From the NCBI GenBank assembly GCA_937924145.1, contig CALDTJ010000027.1, positions 1 to 41,632 of the forward strand: a DNA stretch of 41,632 nucleotides, read 5' to 3'. The notes under the pieces were generated by a model. That model was given only the letters and a program-made list of their open reading frames with translations, did no database searches and was not told the DNA's origin. The number at the start of each line of letters is the position of its first letter. Within the stretch, counting starts at the first letter, position 1. This DNA comes from an uncultured Saprospiraceae bacterium. GTDB taxonomy: Bacteria > Bacteroidota > Bacteroidia > Chitinophagales > Saprospiraceae. Positions 24,801-33,181 of the stretch are shown here, piece after piece. The position numbers and the translations under genes are program-made.

Positions 24801-27744
24801 TACCTTAGGTATCGTTGTTAATGGAAGTTTGACAAGTAGTAGTACTATAGCAACATTAAGTAATGTCAGTTATCCAACTACTGCTGGTACTTATTATGTC
24901 TATGCTATTTTAAACCCGACTCCAAGTAATAGTGCGTGCCGACCTTTTGAAGAATTCACTCTTACCATAAATCAGACAGCAGCCCCTACCGCATCCGATG
25001 TAGCTTATTGTCAAAATGCCACAGCAGCCCCCTTAACTGCTACTGGTTCTAACTTATTATGGTATACTGCTGCTACTGGTGGAATGGGTACTAGTACTGC
25101 TCCTACCCCATCCACTACCGCTACTGGAACGACTAATCATTACGTATCTCAAACATTAAATGGTTGCGAAAGTGATCGAACAACCATAATAGTAACGGTA
25201 AATGCAATCCCCTCAGCACCGAATGTCGATGATGTGGAATATTGTGTGGGGGAAACTGCCAGTGCTTTATCTGCTACTGGCTCTAGCCTTATTTGGTACG
25301 ATGCAGCTACTAATGGCAATGTGATTTCTACTCCAACACCTTCTACCGCTAATGCGACTACGCTTAATTATTGGGTAACTCAAACGGTCAATAACTGTGA
25401 AAGCCCAAGAGCAAACATTACCGTTACCATTCATGCAGTGCCAAATGCACCGAATGTCGATGATGTGGAATATTGTGTGGGGGAAACTGCCAGTGCTTTA
25501 TCTGCTACTGGCTCTAGACTTATTTGGTACGATGCCGCTACTAATGGCAATGTGATTTCACCACCAACACCTTCTACCGCTAATGCAACTACACTTAATT
25601 ATTGGGTGTCCCAAACAGTGAATAACTGTGAAAGTCCAAGGGCAAACATTACCGTTACCATTCATGCAGTGCCAAATGCACCGACTGTCGATGATGTGGA
25701 ATATTGTGTAGGGGAAACTGCTAGTGCTTTAACTGCTACTGGCCATAATCTCATTTGGTATGATGCAGCTACTAATGGCAATGTGATTTCTACGCCAACA
25801 CCTTCTACCGCTAATGCAACTACACTTAATTATTGGGTGTCCCAAACGGTCAATAACTGTGAAAGCCCAAGAGCAAACATTACCGTTACCATTCATCCAA
25901 CTCCAAATATTTCCTTAGGTGCTATTTCTGACCCTTCTGTTTGTAATGGAAATGATGGTAGTATTGAGATAACTGGTCTTAACTCTAGTACAGCTTACAC
26001 CTTAAACTATAAAAAAGATGGAACATCACAAGCTGCTATTAACGTAAGTAATGCTACTTCAGCAACTATCCCTAATTTATCTGCTGCTGCCTATACTGAA
26101 ATTTTAGTAACTACAAATGATTGTTCCTCTAATCAATTAAGTCAAACGTTAACGAATCCTTCTAGTCCGACTGTCAACGATCCTTCAGATCAGGTGGTTT
26201 GCGTTGGTGAAAGTACTAATTCCATAACTTTTTCTGGGACTTCAGGTGCAACATTTAATTGGACTAATGATAATATGGATATTAACTTGGCAGCTAGTGG
26301 ATCAGGGCCAATTGCTAGTTTTGTTACCACCAATAGTACTAATGCGCCTATCACAGCTAATATTACTGTCACCCCCTCTTTAGGAGGTTGTTCTGGTTCT
26401 TCACAAACCTTTACTATTACTGTCCATCCTATTCCTAATGCACCGAATGTCGATGATGTCGAGTATTGTGTCGGTGAAACGGCTAGTGCTTTAACCGCTA
26501 CTGGCTCTAACCTTATTTGGTACGATGCCGCTACTAATGGCAATGTGATTTCACCGCCGACGCCTTCTACTGCTAATGCAGCTACTCTAGAATATTGGGT
26601 AACTCAAACGGTCAATAATTGCGAAAGCACTAGAGCGAAAATAAATGTAACTGTTAATGCAATTCCAAGCATAGCTTTAGGCACGGTTACTCCACCTACT
26701 TCTTGTACAGGAGCAGATGGAAGTATTCAAATCACAGGTTTAAATGCTAGTATTGCTTATAGTTTGACCTATAAAAAAGATGGTATTTTACAAACAGCAA
26801 TACCAATTAGCAGCGCTACTACTGCTACTATGCCGAATTTATCGGCAGCTAGCTATACTGAAATAAAAGTTGAAGGCAATTGTGTATCAAATGAACTCAG
26901 TCAAGTCTTAAGTGACCCTGCCGCACCAACGGTCAATACACCCGTTGATCAGACAGTGGACAATGGTGTTTTGACAACTGCTGTTACCTTTTCAGGTACA
27001 AGTGGAGCAACTTTTAACTGGGTCAATGACAACACCGCAATAGGTTTAGGGGCGAGTGGAGTTGGAGATATTCCTGCTTTTGCAGCAACCAATACTAGTA
27101 ATGCTACAATCTCTGGTATGATTACAGTTACTCCAAGTTTAAACGGTTGTACTGGTAGTTCGGCTTCTTTTACAATCACCGTTAACCCTTCCCCAAGCAA
27201 TTCCCTAGATACGATAACGACTAGCAGTAATATTGATCAGGATACGACTTATCAGGCTTGTATGTTAATTGTCTCTGATGCTAATATTCAAGTTACTCGA
27301 AATGTCAATTATTTTTCTGGACAAACAATTAGATTAGTTCCTGGTTTTCATGCCAAAGCTACTAGTAATTTCTTAGCAAGAATACAGCCTTGTGATGATG
27401 ATGATTCTTTCACATCAACCCCAATTACGGCTACTACTAGAAATCAAGAACGTCCTCAAGACAACCCAATTTCATTAGTCGAGCCGATAGCATTAACGAT
27501 TCAGCCTAATCCAGCGAGTGACTTTATTCAGTTAAATTATCAACTTAATAACACTAACAATGTCTCGATTTATTTATACGATATTACTGGTAAGGAAGTA
27601 AAGGAAATTATGCCAACACAAATTGGGCAGATTGGACAGCATCAACAGGAAGTAGCTATTACAGATTTGGAAGGTGGGATGTATTTCATTATGCTTCGCC
27701 AAGGTGGGCAAGTACTTACTAAGAAATTGGTAGTTACAAAGTAA
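21898..27744 (+). CDS. Giant secreted reprolysin-like metalloprotease with Ig repeats and T9SS type A domain
   Basis: A 1948-residue exported zinc protease. Signal peptide about 1-29, then a pro-region to about 190. The catalytic domain (about 195-405) carries the metzincin signature HEIGHQFGAHH at 330-340 and a Met-turn IMSYE with Met367, placing it near M12B/reprolysin-like enzymes. Beta-sandwich regions follow. From about 1020, Ig-like repeats of a CHU-associated type occur (YCVGETASAL ... LIWYDAATNGNVIS); three of them are exact 231-bp tandem units and a fourth appears later. Two further units share SGTSGATFNW. Residues about 1771-1832 (SGQTIRLVPGFHAKATSNF) resemble a Bacteroidota 3-coathanger stack domain. 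A type A sorting domain (about 1862-1948: IQPNPASDFIQLNY, GGMYFIMLRQGG) ends it. Probably degrades protein outside the cell. Confidence 0.9.
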   Translation: MKIITLKKLFLFTLLVVINIFPSERLLAQTIEPDPISERIVELDINQLNTELSSAPTESASENTQPKFIDLPLPDGTIKNYEVQESSVFDSKHAAKYPDIKSYVLINPDGSRAGRLGMSSEGAIYLIHTDEGMAFLDNFIEDGNTLHKSFYGDLRPEDFGCETIDNQRLTPDNETGKARFNSLSNGSTLRTYRIAIASSGEFTVGNGNTLASVNTAINDRLTVLNALFEKELAMRFVLVANNDNIIFFDAATDGLNPAQRTSSAHTVIDPAIGSANYDLGHVFYEIPGGGIATSGVATLNSVCRASAKGRGWTGATNATSVNFFLGTFAHEIGHQFGAHHSYYGTDGNCVNRSAGNGYEPGGGNSIMSYETTCNSHNITPTVNSNYFHIHSLIQMLAHANNVGNCYTSTATGNTPPVVTAPANVTIPRGTPFTLAGTGVDANGDALTYTWEQYDTDNNALSFPAGAPNDAATSTTAPLFRSFEPTAGGNTRTFPKMSDILNNTQTQGEILPQVSRTLHFRLTARDNNANGGGIHCDEVAVTIDGGSDPFAITSPTGGTYLGNGTNTFDVTWDVGNTASAPIGCANVNILFSTDGGNTFPITLASNTPNDGSETITVPTNVTSTGRIKIECPSNVFFTITGEDIGISSNCPSPAELELTLESPNPTYSGMEGDAALNLSLSYSAIGGTISNFTGSIDGTENSLARFPFSDGNTNTSCAGNFSNGTTEYDITEFEVTQTGSYTISTAASNYDEAGILYENNFINSTGSICTNWLGNTRYINGNTLTNTRINIAKTLSVGIKYYFIATSYYFDETGNYDFSISGPGDAFTQAPEGYTYTYVVVNSSGNIVEFDDNSDLSNLSADTYTVYAVAYPSATSLNSYVGSSYTSFTTALGSTICGAASSNSVTVTISGNVCPTMGALSGTTPICSGDNTTSLSVNNLTDMGSTYGIKYVYSNSQQTVANTIYGLSNTLGIVVNGSLTSSSTIATLSNVSYPTTAGTYYVYAILNPTPSNSACRPFEEFTLTINQTAAPTASDVAYCQNATAAPLTATGSNLLWYTAATGGMGTSTAPTPSTTATGTTNHYVSQTLNGCESDRTTIIVTVNAIPSAPNVDDVEYCVGETASALSATGSSLIWYDAATNGNVISTPTPSTANATTLNYWVTQTVNNCESPRANITVTIHAVPNAPNVDDVEYCVGETASALSATGSRLIWYDAATNGNVISPPTPSTANATTLNYWVSQTVNNCESPRANITVTIHAVPNAPTVDDVEYCVGETASALTATGHNLIWYDAATNGNVISTPTPSTANATTLNYWVSQTVNNCESPRANITVTIHPTPNISLGAISDPSVCNGNDGSIEITGLNSSTAYTLNYKKDGTSQAAINVSNATSATIPNLSAAAYTEILVTTNDCSSNQLSQTLTNPSSPTVNDPSDQVVCVGESTNSITFSGTSGATFNWTNDNMDINLAASGSGPIASFVTTNSTNAPITANITVTPSLGGCSGSSQTFTITVHPIPNAPNVDDVEYCVGETASALTATGSNLIWYDAATNGNVISPPTPSTANAATLEYWVTQTVNNCESTRAKINVTVNAIPSIALGTVTPPTSCTGADGSIQITGLNASIAYSLTYKKDGILQTAIPISSATTATMPNLSAASYTEIKVEGNCVSNELSQVLSDPAAPTVNTPVDQTVDNGVLTTAVTFSGTSGATFNWVNDNTAIGLGASGVGDIPAFAATNTSNATISGMITVTPSLNGCTGSSASFTITVNPSPSNSLDTITTSSNIDQDTTYQACMLIVSDANIQVTRNVNYFSGQTIRLVPGFHAKATSNFLARIQPCDDDDSFTSTPITATTRNQERPQDNPISLVEPIALTIQPNPASDFIQLNYQLNNTNNVSIYLYDITGKEVKEIMPTQIGQIGQHQQEVAITDLEGGMYFIMLRQGGQVLTKKLVVTK
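25221..25913 (+). repeat. Three near-identical 231-bp tandem repeats inside the metalloprotease gene
   Basis: Units begin at about 25221, 25452 and 25683, exactly 231 bp (77 codons) apart, each encoding one Ig-like domain. They differ at only scattered positions. A fourth, more diverged copy begins at 26445, and an older, more distant copy precedes them at about 24990. Confidence 0.9.
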
Positions 27745-27792
27745 TTGTATAGTGGAGAGTAATGGACTATTTAGTCACAACTAGAATTAATA

Positions 27793-28019
27793 AAGTCGTT
27801 CTAGTAATTTAAATTACTATGATACCGACACAAATGGTAAATGTGGTTTCGATGGTTCTTGCCGATAGCTATCGACACCAGACTAGCACCTTGTATTAAA
27901 GTCGTCTCCCGACGACAACGCTGGTCAGGAGACTAGAAATATCGCCCTTTTCTTACTTACTTGCCCATTTGTGTCGGTTAATAAAGTCGTTCCAGTAATT
28001 TAAATTACTGGAACGACTT
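27793..28019. mobile_element. MITE-like structured element between convergent genes
   Basis: A 36-bp perfect palindrome (27984-28019, core AGTAATTTAAATTACT) closes the right end. A degenerate copy of it (from 27793) opens the left end. Inside each lies an inverted pair CCGACACAAATGG (27825-27837) and CCATTTGTGTCGG (27965-27977). The centre holds more palindromes, CGATAGCTATCG and GTCGTC-TCCC-GACGAC. There is no ORF. The layout fits a non-autonomous element or a repeat-derived structured RNA; no clear target duplication was found. Confidence 0.6.
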
Positions 28020-28024
28020 CCTTA

Positions 28025-29053
28025 TTAGCGTCCTATCACAAACTTATTCATCAATCTTCCCTTATCCGTTGTTATTCCATAAAAATAAGTGCCAACAGGA
28101 AGGGGTGCAATAGAAATACGCTCTTGGTATTTCCCTGCTATTAATTCTTTTTTATCAATTTGCTGGACTAACTGTCCATCAAGCGCATAAATCTCAATAC
28201 GCACTTCTGCCTTCATATCCATTTCAAAATCAATTATTAACTCCTCACTCGCAGGATTTGGAAACGCATCATGGAGTTGAATTCGTTGATTTCCGACTAA
28301 CAAATCTTTGGTCGCAGCTAAGGGGTTTTGGTCTACCACTGCAAACATAAATAGATTAGATTGGATATTCCAACTTGCTTCACTAGCATAAGATGCCCAA
28401 GTCTCTCCATCCCCGAATAATTCCCAAGTTTCTCCTGCAATTCCACAATCGTCATTGGTCATTCCGATACTTAAGGTATCTCTAGTTGAATACAAATTCG
28501 ATAAATCTACACTGGCAAAAAACTGGTTACCTGTTACTTTTGGATTATCCGAAAAAGTAAATTCTGTGGGTACAAAAGATAAACTATCTATTTGTAATTC
28601 ACTCATTTTCAGAGGATTACTAGTCCCCACCAATGCACCTGGCCCTGAGGTCGTTTCGTCTACTTCATAAATTTTTACAAATACGTCTCCATCACCAACA
28701 ACACTGTAGGCATCAAAAAAAACGTCTATTGCCAGTACTTCATAATCAGTACCATCGTAATTAAAGAGTTGTGCTTTTTCAGCATCTCCAAATCCATTCA
28801 TACCGCTCACAAAACCCCAGTTGTCTTCATTGGTTATGAAAGTAACTAATGTATTTCCACAACCCGCTGTATCTTGAAAAATAGTTGGTATAACCAATTC
28901 TGGGACTGCCGAACGGGCATTGGTGTTTGGTGCTTGCCGCAAATTTGATGTTCGTTTAGTGGGCAGCGGCTCTGAGTTCATTTTCTTGGTTTGTCCAAAA
29001 CTTATCGTTGTAGTCAGCAGTAATATAAACGAGTAGGTAATTCTTAATAACAT
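28025..29053 (-). CDS. Secreted protein with T9SS type A sorting domain
   Basis: A 342-residue exported protein. The signal peptide ends near SFGQ (about residue 21). I do not recognise the central region (about 50-250), which is rich in Asp, Gly and Thr and predicted by eye to be beta-structured (CGNTLVTFITNEDNWGFVSG, VDVFFDAYSV-like strands, WELFGDGETWASYASEASW). The last 80 or so residues are a type A sorting domain: IQLHDAFPNPASEELIIDF, EIYALDGQLVQQI, LPVGTYFYGITTDKGR, NKFVIGR. The C-terminal domain should direct it through the type IX system. The position next to, and convergent with, the metalloprotease gene says nothing definite about its job. Confidence 0.8.
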   Translation of the reverse strand: MLLRITYSFILLLTTTISFGQTKKMNSEPLPTKRTSNLRQAPNTNARSAVPELVIPTIFQDTAGCGNTLVTFITNEDNWGFVSGMNGFGDAEKAQLFNYDGTDYEVLAIDVFFDAYSVVGDGDVFVKIYEVDETTSGPGALVGTSNPLKMSELQIDSLSFVPTEFTFSDNPKVTGNQFFASVDLSNLYSTRDTLSIGMTNDDCGIAGETWELFGDGETWASYASEASWNIQSNLFMFAVVDQNPLAATKDLLVGNQRIQLHDAFPNPASEELIIDFEMDMKAEVRIEIYALDGQLVQQIDKKELIAGKYQERISIAPLPVGTYFYGITTDKGRLMNKFVIGR

Positions 29054-29441
29054 AAGGGTGATTTTTTTGATAAAAAAATAAGTAGAATAACAATCTGGAT
29101 ATTCTTTTGCTAACTTAGGAAAAGTTTTTAGAAAAGTGTGTTAGAGGGAAGTTAAATAATGATAAAGGGGCCTTCAAATTAAAAACTGGTCAAAGGAACT
29201 ACCTACAAATTTTATCGCCCTACTGCCATTCCAAGAAAAATATTTACCCACTGATTAAACCTTTTATAACTTTATAGGTCTAATCATAATACCTACAAAA
29301 CAAACCTATAGACAGGAATCCAAAAGGATGACCTAATCAAATTTCACCTTAAAAAGAATTGTAAAAAATAATGTGAATTGCTAATTCGTCCTAAAACAAA
29401 AGTGGACTAGCAAGCTATAACATCATAAAATTCTTAAAATA
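29054..29441. other. Intergenic region between divergent secreted-protein genes
   Basis: About 390 bp with no gene. AAACCTTTTATAACTTTATA near 29261 resembles AAACCTTCATGACTTTATA near 31134, and AGGATGACCTAA near 29325 matches part of the repeat at 19563. These look like fragments of dispersed intergenic repeats. Confidence 0.4.
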
Positions 29442-31124
29442 ATGAATAGAAGAACCACTCTTTCAGCTTTAATGGGTCGAAAAATAACTACTACAAAATC
29501 AGCCGCATCAACTAAACTAACTTCTTTTTCCTTAGCACCTTACACTGGCGAATGGACAAGTGAACGAGCTGCCCACCTACTCCGCAGAACAATGTTTGGA
29601 CCTAAAACCGAGGAAATAGCCTTGGCAACTGAATTAGGCCTGAGTGGTACAATTGACCTATTATTTGAGGAAAAACCGATGCCTGAACCACCTTTAAATT
29701 ACAGTTTCACCATGGACCCTTTAGTACCTGTGGGTGAAACTTGGGTAGGGAAAATCTATACGGCTGACGAAGGTAATTTACGAACGGTGATTCGTGCTAA
29801 CAGAGAACGCTCTCTAGTGGCTTGGCAAATGCGATTACTGATTGAATCTGAAATGTCAATTCGAGAAAAGATGACTTTGTTTTGGCACAATCATTTTGTT
29901 GTTCAAAAGTCAACGGTTCGAGACCCCAATTATTTATACGACTACATCACCTTACTTCGATCGAATGCGACAGGTAATTTCAAACAATTGGTCAAAGATA
30001 TTACGGTAGACCCAGCCATGCTATTTTACTTAAATGGTCGTCAGAATAATCGTAGAAACCCTAATGAAAATTATGCTCGGGAATTATTAGAGTTGTTTAC
30101 TATTGGAAAAGGGGATTTAGCAGGGCCTGGAGACTATACCACTTTTACAGAAGATGATGTGATAGAAATAGCCAGGGTATTGACTGGTTGGCGTGTATTC
30201 GATTATTTAACGGTTAATCCTGATGCACCAAGAGGACCAGTTTTTGTAAGCAATTTACACGATTTAGAGCAAAAACAACTCTCGCACCGCTTCGATAACG
30301 TCGTTATTGAAAATGCAGATGAAGAAGAGTATAATGTGTTGATCGACCTTATTTTTCAAAAACCAGAAGTAGCGAAATTTATCTCTAGAAAACTATACCG
30401 TTGGTTCATTTATTCAGAAATCACAGAAGAAGTCGAGCAAACGATCATTGATCCAATGGCTCAGTTACTGATAGAAAATGATTTTGAAACTGAACCTGTT
30501 ATTAAAACTTTACTAAGCAGCCAACACTTTTTTGAGGCAACATTAATTGGGCCGATGATTAAAAATCCATTGGATTTTGTAGCAGGAATGTTTAGACAAT
30601 TTGATATTAAAATTGAAGGGAATTTAAATCAAAATTATAGAAGTTTCCTCCGACTAGATCAAACTATGGAAGTGCATCAAATGACCTATTTGGAACCACC
30701 GAATGTGGCAGGATGGAAGGCTTATTATCAAGCCCCTGCCTTCTATCAAAGTTGGATTTCTTCCGCTACCCTAGTCCCTAGAATGCAACTTACGGATCTA
30801 ATGGCTACGACGGGTTATCGCTTTTCTGGTCAAAATATAATTATTGACGTTTTAGCTTTTGCTGCCAAAGTAGAAAACGGTACAGACCCCAATGTACTGA
30901 TTGATGAATTTACGAAAATACTATTCCCACAACCCATTTCTCAAGCTCAAAAAAAGGCTTTAAAGGAAAATCTAATTCCTGGTCTTCCTGATTTTGAATG
31001 GACGGTTGAATATGGAGACTATTTAGCGGACCCTGAAAATAATGATTTGAGAACAGGCGCAGAAAATCGCTTGCGGGCTTTGGTCAAGGCAATGCTAGTC
31101 ATGCCAGAATATTATTTATCGTAA
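29442..31124 (+). CDS. DUF1800 family protein
   Basis: A 560-residue protein of the DUF1800 family. Characteristic segments are AAHLLRRTMFGPKTEE (about 45-60), TLFWHNHFVV, the family signature NENYARELLELFTIGKG (about 208-224), VLTGWRVF, and PPNVAGWKAYY near the C-terminus. The N-terminus starts MNRRTTLSALMG, with an Arg pair, which resembles a degenerate Tat signal but lacks a strong hydrophobic core. DUF1800 genes are almost always followed by a DUF1501 gene, as here 63 bp downstream; the two are thought to act together in the envelope or outside the cell. The biochemical function is not established. Confidence 0.9.
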   Translation: MNRRTTLSALMGRKITTTKSAASTKLTSFSLAPYTGEWTSERAAHLLRRTMFGPKTEEIALATELGLSGTIDLLFEEKPMPEPPLNYSFTMDPLVPVGETWVGKIYTADEGNLRTVIRANRERSLVAWQMRLLIESEMSIREKMTLFWHNHFVVQKSTVRDPNYLYDYITLLRSNATGNFKQLVKDITVDPAMLFYLNGRQNNRRNPNENYARELLELFTIGKGDLAGPGDYTTFTEDDVIEIARVLTGWRVFDYLTVNPDAPRGPVFVSNLHDLEQKQLSHRFDNVVIENADEEEYNVLIDLIFQKPEVAKFISRKLYRWFIYSEITEEVEQTIIDPMAQLLIENDFETEPVIKTLLSSQHFFEATLIGPMIKNPLDFVAGMFRQFDIKIEGNLNQNYRSFLRLDQTMEVHQMTYLEPPNVAGWKAYYQAPAFYQSWISSATLVPRMQLTDLMATTGYRFSGQNIIIDVLAFAAKVENGTDPNVLIDEFTKILFPQPISQAQKKALKENLIPGLPDFEWTVEYGDYLADPENNDLRTGAENRLRALVKAMLVMPEYYLS

Positions 31125-31187
31125 AAACAGGTATAAACCTTCATGACTTTATAACCTCGTTACCTAATAACCTTTCATCCTCAATAT

Positions 31188-32762
31188 ATGAAACGTAGAA
31201 ATTTCTTAAAATCAGCAACTGCACTTTCGGCTCCTGTTTTCCTTAATGGTTTGCAAGTTGCGGCGATGTCCAATAGTAGTTTATTACCTATCATCAATAG
31301 CGCACCCAACGATAGAGTCTTAGTAATTATCCAACTAAACGGTGGGAACGATGGTTTAAATATGTTGGTACCAATTGATCAATATGATAAATTGATGGGG
31401 GTCCGAGAAAATATAATGATTCCTGAAAATCAATTGCTTTCACTCACCGATACGCTTTCACTTCATCCTGCCATGACAGGTGTCAAAAACTTATATGAAA
31501 ATGGCAATTTGTCGATATTACAAAGTGTCGGGTATCCCAATCAGAATAGGTCTCATTTTCGGTCTACCGATATTTGGACGAGTGCCTCTGATGCGGACGA
31601 ATTCATTACTACGGGTTGGTTAGGACGTCATTTTGATCCACAGCATCCGACTTTTCCAACTGATTATCCTAATGAGGACCATCCCGATCCGATTGCGATT
31701 ACCATCGGTTCTCTAATCTCTGAAACTTGTCAAGGAGTTGGGACTAATTTTAGTCTAGCGATCCGAGATGTGGAGTCGCTTGCTCCATTATCCGAAGGCG
31801 CAGAAAGTGATCTTCCTGATAATTATTATGGCCAACAATTAGGCTTTTTGCGAAACGCAATTGCCCAAACCAATGCTTATGGAGATACCATCATTAAAGC
31901 ATCTGAAAAAGGTAATAATTTATCTAGTTTGTATCCAGAAGCGGGTGCAAATGGCTTAGCTGACCAGTTGAAAATAGTCGCTAATTTAATTTCTGGTGGT
32001 TTAAAAACAAAAGTCTACATCGTTAGTATGGCAGGTTTTGACACCCATGCTGAACAGGTATTAGATAATGATCCTACTCAAGGAATACACGCTAGTTTAT
32101 TGGCTGAATTATCGACTGCGATGAATGCTTTTCAAGATGATTTAAAACAACTTGGGGTAGCTGAGAAAGTAGTAGGTATGACCTTTTCAGAATTTGGTCG
32201 CCGTATTCAGTCTAACGGTAGTAGCGGTACAGATCATGGTTCTGCTGCTCCCTTAATGGTGTTTGGTAATTGCGTCAACCCTACTATTTTTGGAGATAAT
32301 CCAGTAATTCCAGATGAGGTTGGTGTCCAAGATGGCGTGCAATTTCAATACGATTTCCGATCTGTGTATGGTTCTTTATTAGTTGATTGGTTTGAGGCGT
32401 CAGAAGCGGATGTGCGAAGCTATTTGTTCGCTGATTTTCAATATTTGCCAATCATCCAAGGCTGTGAACAAACGACTTCTACTAATGACCTGCCCATTAT
32501 AAAAGGTGGTGATCTACAAATCACCAATTTCCCTAATCCGTTTATTCAACAGACGACTATTCAGTTCGATTCTAATGATGAATGGATAAAGTTGAGTGTT
32601 TTCGATGCAAAAGGTGGGTTGATAAAAGTGCTGGCGAATCAACGATTTGCTAAAGGGTCACATCAAATTACTTTTCAAGATAGTCGTTTGCCTACTGGTA
32701 ATTATTACTATCATTTGCAAACAGATCGACGACAGCAGACTGGGTTGATGATAAAGCTATAG
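31188..32762 (+). CDS. DUF1501 family protein with Tat-like signal and T9SS type A domain
   Basis: A 524-residue protein. The N-terminus MKRRNFLKSATALSAPVFLNG has the twin-arginine pattern RRxFLK and a moderately hydrophobic core, so export by Tat is likely. The main domain (about 40-420) is DUF1501, related to sulfatase/alkaline phosphatase folds: VIIQLNGGNDGLNMLVP, GYPNQNRSHFRSTDIW, FSEFGRRIQSNGSSGTDHG. Residues about 440-524 form a T9SS type A sorting domain (ITNFPNPFIQQTTIQF, LSVFDAKGGLIKVL, LPTGNYYYHLQTD). So it probably crosses the inner membrane by Tat and the outer membrane by T9SS. It forms an operon with the preceding DUF1800 gene. Confidence 0.9.
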   Translation: MKRRNFLKSATALSAPVFLNGLQVAAMSNSSLLPIINSAPNDRVLVIIQLNGGNDGLNMLVPIDQYDKLMGVRENIMIPENQLLSLTDTLSLHPAMTGVKNLYENGNLSILQSVGYPNQNRSHFRSTDIWTSASDADEFITTGWLGRHFDPQHPTFPTDYPNEDHPDPIAITIGSLISETCQGVGTNFSLAIRDVESLAPLSEGAESDLPDNYYGQQLGFLRNAIAQTNAYGDTIIKASEKGNNLSSLYPEAGANGLADQLKIVANLISGGLKTKVYIVSMAGFDTHAEQVLDNDPTQGIHASLLAELSTAMNAFQDDLKQLGVAEKVVGMTFSEFGRRIQSNGSSGTDHGSAAPLMVFGNCVNPTIFGDNPVIPDEVGVQDGVQFQYDFRSVYGSLLVDWFEASEADVRSYLFADFQYLPIIQGCEQTTSTNDLPIIKGGDLQITNFPNPFIQQTTIQFDSNDEWIKLSVFDAKGGLIKVLANQRFAKGSHQITFQDSRLPTGNYYYHLQTDRRQQTGLMIKL

Positions 32763-32776
32763 AATAACAAATAATG

Positions 32777-33063
32777 AGGCACTACGGTAAAAAGTATGGG
32801 TAATTCGAAGATTGGAGGCTGTCTCAAAAGACCTACTTTGAGAAATCTGACCATTAAAAATTCTGTTTTTTCGAAAAATACAGAACTTTTTCCCCTTCGG
32901 AGGGGGTCATGGGGAGAATTTCAACATCTTATTCGGCAAAACAATACGTGCCGAGTGTCTTTTGAGACAACCCCTTACGTTTGAGCCGAACAAGTAACAC
33001 AACTCTCTGAGTTGTGCCAATTGTATAGTGAGCTATAAACCCACATTTTTCACCGTAGTGCCT
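32777..33063. mobile_element. MITE-like element with terminal inverted repeats and target-site duplication
   Basis: AGGCACTACGGTAAAAAGTA starts the left end (32777) and its near-complement ends at 33063: 21 of 24 positions match. The six bases ATAATG directly flank both ends (32771-32776 and 33064-33069), a clean target-site duplication. The interior of about 240 bp encodes no transposase, only a spurious 62-codon frame, and holds further hairpins (TTCTGT.../...ACAGAA, CCCCTTCGGAGGGGG, ACAACTC-TCT-GAGTTGT). Confidence 0.75.
32817..32972. mobile_element. Second pair of inverted repeats nested inside the MITE-like element
   Basis: GGCTGTCTCAAAAGAC (32817) pairs with GTCTTTTGAGACAACC (ending 32972), 15 of 16 positions. 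The sequence GG-TGTCTCAAAAG resembles the ends of several insertion sequences. No target duplication was seen around this inner pair. It may be a nested deletion derivative of an IS or part of the outer element's own structure. Confidence 0.5.
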
Positions 33064-33181
33064 ATAATGATAAATTGTAATTACTAGCAAAACGCTTTGA
33101 GGTTTGCTAAATGCTCCAAGCGTCTAATGATTTGGACATGCTGAAATTTATAAAAACCACATTTTATAAAAGGTTGAAGAA

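Noticed and set aside
25221-25913. A CRISPR-like array of regular repeats.
   Set aside because: The period is 231 bp, in frame, and encodes Ig-like domains of the metalloprotease.
26190-27200. Two minus-strand frames within the metalloprotease gene.
   Set aside because: They mirror the two SGTSGATFNW repeat units and resemble each other only because those units are duplicated.
32796-32984. A 62-codon open frame after the DUF1501 gene.
   Set aside because: It lies entirely inside the MITE-like element and reads through its nested inverted repeats and hairpins.
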